From positions 154,963-218,962 of the forward strand of contig JAKSYS010000022.1 in assembly GCA_022925895.1 (NCBI GenBank): 64,000 nt of DNA, given 5' to 3'. The number at the start of each line of letters is the position of its first letter. Positions within the stretch are counted from its first letter, which is position 1. Below, in pieces: positions 62,146 through 64,000 of the stretch. The translations under genes and the position numbers were made by a program. This DNA comes from Fragilaria crotonensis (Eukaryota > Bacillariophyta > Fragilariophyceae > Fragilariales > Fragilariaceae). The notes beneath the pieces are model-generated. The model was given only the letters and a program-made list of their open reading frames with translations, was not told the DNA's origin and made no database searches.

Positions 62146-62244
62146 TTCTGACTGTGAAGAAGAAGTTCAGTACATAGTACAAACATAGTATACGGTAATA
62201 AACTCCGCCAGTAGTCCAGATCAACGCGGCCTTGGGCCGCACAT

Positions 62245-62734
62245 ATCCAGTCAGGTCTAGTAGTACTATATTGTACGTCAATGTACGACCTATTGATCAC
62301 GCGAAATCATTAGTCGACACCGAACATAGTTATTTGTTGTGGGTTACAGTAGGATGAGACCAGTTCGCAAACCACGCGAAGATTGTGCAAACCCATCGAT
62401 TGTTAGGTTCTCCGCTTATCATCTACGGGTAACATGGTAAACGAGAAGAAGCTAGTAAGCATAAACTCCTCAAACAACATGTCTGCTGTCCATCTATATT
62501 TGTGTGAGGACTGATTTTCGATTGGGATTGAAACACCAGATAGAGTGTCATGCCATATCGTCATGGCGCTTGGTGAAATCATCCATCAAGAATGATGTTA
62601 TTCGGAGTATCAGGCAGCATCACAGGATGATGCGCATAACTGTGATGTTTCTGGTTCTGAATTAGTTTTTATTAATTTATCTTCCTGGAACACGAATTAA
62701 ATCATTCCCGCGCTCTGCAGCATGATAGAAGTGT
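62245..62734. other. Spacer, nothing recognised
   Basis: No gene or clear repeat between repeat unit 7 and the hAT MITE. Confidence 0.3.
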
Positions 62735-62742
62735 ATTGGAAG

Positions 62743-63063
62743 CAGAGACGGGAATTTCTGAAAACATCAAACCCATGGGTACCCACGTAAAGCTACGCTC
62801 ACGGAAGTACCAGCCCAAACCCACCCAGAACCCATACGATCTACCAAGACCTACCCAAACCCACCCAAACCCAGTAGCCAGTACTGGAGTACATGGTTCT
62901 ACTACTACCGGTAGCAAACATCTACTGTCATTTTTTGCTATGATTTGCCGGCCCACCCAGACCCACCCATGAAATCCTGAGCTCACCCAAAACCCACCCT
63001 TAACCCAATGGGTTTGGGTGGGCCGTGGGTTTGGGTGGGCTGGGTTTGAAATTCCCGTCTCTG
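62743..63063 (+). mobile_element. Complete hAT MITE with GGGTTTGGGTGGG runs
   Basis: 321 bp, 16-bp terminal inverted repeats CAGAGACGGGAATTTC, perfect 8-bp target duplication ATTGGAAG (62735-62742 and 63064-63071). Both strands carry runs of CCCACCCAAACCCACCC type. A diverged, inverted copy is at 27046-27345. Non-coding. Confidence 0.93.
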
Positions 63064-63071
63064 ATTGGAAG

Positions 63072-64000
63072 TGCTTGCGCGTAGTGATCATACTTGTGTT
63101 AAGTAGGAAATTTCTTCATAATATTAGTAGTATGTGATAGGCATGGAATGTCTCAGTGAAAATTCACCTTCGCAAACCGTCGCATACCAAACTACGACAA
63201 TCAAGCATTAAATTTGCCGGCGGTTGTGATTTGGTGGGAAACCTAAAACGTTTGAAAGAGCCCGGAAAATGGTGTCAAATATTTCTGAGGAGCTTTTGCC
63301 GGAATAGTTCGAAATTGACTCGTTGCGATTGTGTGTCTCATATCCAAACTTGAGAGCCGAATCAAAATTGGAACGGCATTTGCCTGTTGCGTTTCATTTA
63401 ATTTCAGAGCATTCAAAAACCTACATTTAGGCTCACCGTCCACTTAGAGTTCAATACAGCCCAAACCCCGCCACAAGATAGTTTTGGCAACCTTTACTAC
63501 ATACTATACTCAAGAGTTGCCACGCGCAATCGGTTCATGAGGCACAAATTTGGTGAATCAAATTCATTGCGCATTGGTCGTATCTCCAATTCACGGTAAT
63601 CATCAACAGGGTTTGGGGCAAAGATGCTTAAGGATTCTTCTCAACGCGTTGTTCTGGCAACAAATGGGTATACATTCAAGCCGATTCATGTAAGTTGGAT
63701 GCATAGTTCAGTCGCAAGATTTCAAGTGACGCCGGCCGAGCGTGTTCACAGTTCCCTACTCAATTGAACGATGACGGACCTTGGCACCGAAATGTCAACA
63801 AGATGGGATAATCAACACTTTTGTGCAGCTCTAGAGATTAACGAGTTTGATCTGAGGTTCAAATGGAAACTTCGAAGTAGTTCTACCTCATCCCCACGCA
63901 AGTGTGAAAGTGATGATTGTCACGCAACATGGCTCTCACTAATCAAATACCACTTCATCGTCAGCCTTTGGATACGTCACCGCCGTATGCACATAGCGTT
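63072..64000. other. Right edge without recognisable gene
   Basis: No long open frame, no terminal repeat and no RNA gene is seen. The base composition is more even than in the repeat array, so this may be host intergenic DNA. Confidence 0.35.

Larger units (their letters stand above)
58591..62197 (+). mobile_element. Crypton-like tyrosine-recombinase element
   Basis: About 3.6 kb inserted in repeat unit 7. The flanks AATAAACACCGAC (58578-58590) and AATAAACTCCGCC (62198-62210) are near copies of one site. The uninterrupted form is at about 45616-45634. There are no long terminal inverted repeats. The gene is a tyrosine recombinase. Inverted TTTTAGGTA/TACCTAAAA arms lie near both ends. Exact ends are inferred. 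Confidence 0.7.
57308..62244 (+). repeat. Head-to-tail repeat unit 7, host of hAT and Crypton insertions
   Basis: Starts TTACATAATAAGATTTTCTTG and ends with the type II hairpin at 62226-62240, with CAGG in place of CTGG. R2 sequence is interrupted at 57452 by a hAT element and at about 58591 by the Crypton-like element. The pieces 57308-57451, 58458-58590 and 62198-62244 join to the normal unit. Confidence 0.6.

Overview
The window looks like nuclear DNA from a stramenopile, most likely a pennate diatom. This is an inference from four things: a Copia element of the diatom CoDi type with a DSHAD protease, a transmembrane kinase of a family I associate with diatoms, short GTACGT...CAG introns (68 and 82 bp), and Crypton, PIF/Harbinger and Helitron protein families side by side. 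Only three host genes can be supported: a single-exon type I membrane protein (3101-4360), an armadillo/HEAT-like gene (start codon at 19165, body 9837-8055, minus strand) and a two-exon receptor-like kinase (28414-30605). Nearly everything else is transposable elements (TEs), often inserted into one another.

Left part, 1-27 kb: a Helitron-type terminal repeat, a broken LINE-type tail, the membrane-protein gene and a decayed gypsy gag. The ARM-like gene follows and has been hit twice. A 9.3-kb Ty3/gypsy element (9838-19155, identical 177-bp LTRs, TSD ACTC) sits inside codon 4. A 7.5-kb Copia element (19239-26746, apparently identical LTRs) sits 74 bp upstream of the ATG. Removing both, with one TSD copy each, gives an open two-exon gene of 568 aa. 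The gypsy element starts gag inside its LTR, has an in-frame UGA between gag and pol, and carries what looks like a cytosine-C5-methyltransferase-related domain between RNase H and integrase.

Middle part, 27-41 kb: a hAT MITE copy, the kinase gene, a 1.3-kb TIR element, and a decayed autonomous Helitron whose Rep and Pif1-like helicase motifs can be traced through frameshifts. Then come a second Helitron-type 5' terminal repeat with a TATA box, an unidentified broken gene, three 151-bp tandem repeats and a tRNA-like sequence.

Right part, 41-64 kb: a chain of head-to-tail repeat units. Most end in a GC-rich hairpin followed 8-11 bp later by CTGG, as Helitron 3' ends do, and most successors start with ATAATAAGATT. 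Three transposons sit inside these units with clear junctions: a PIF/Harbinger element (TSD TAA), a hAT element (8-bp TSD) itself carrying a Harbinger MITE (TSD TTA), and a Crypton-like tyrosine-recombinase element flanked by palindromic candidate recombination sites. A complete hAT MITE with an 8-bp TSD lies near the right end.

Single-base frameshifts occur in most TE genes, even in the two elements whose LTRs look identical, but not in the three host genes.
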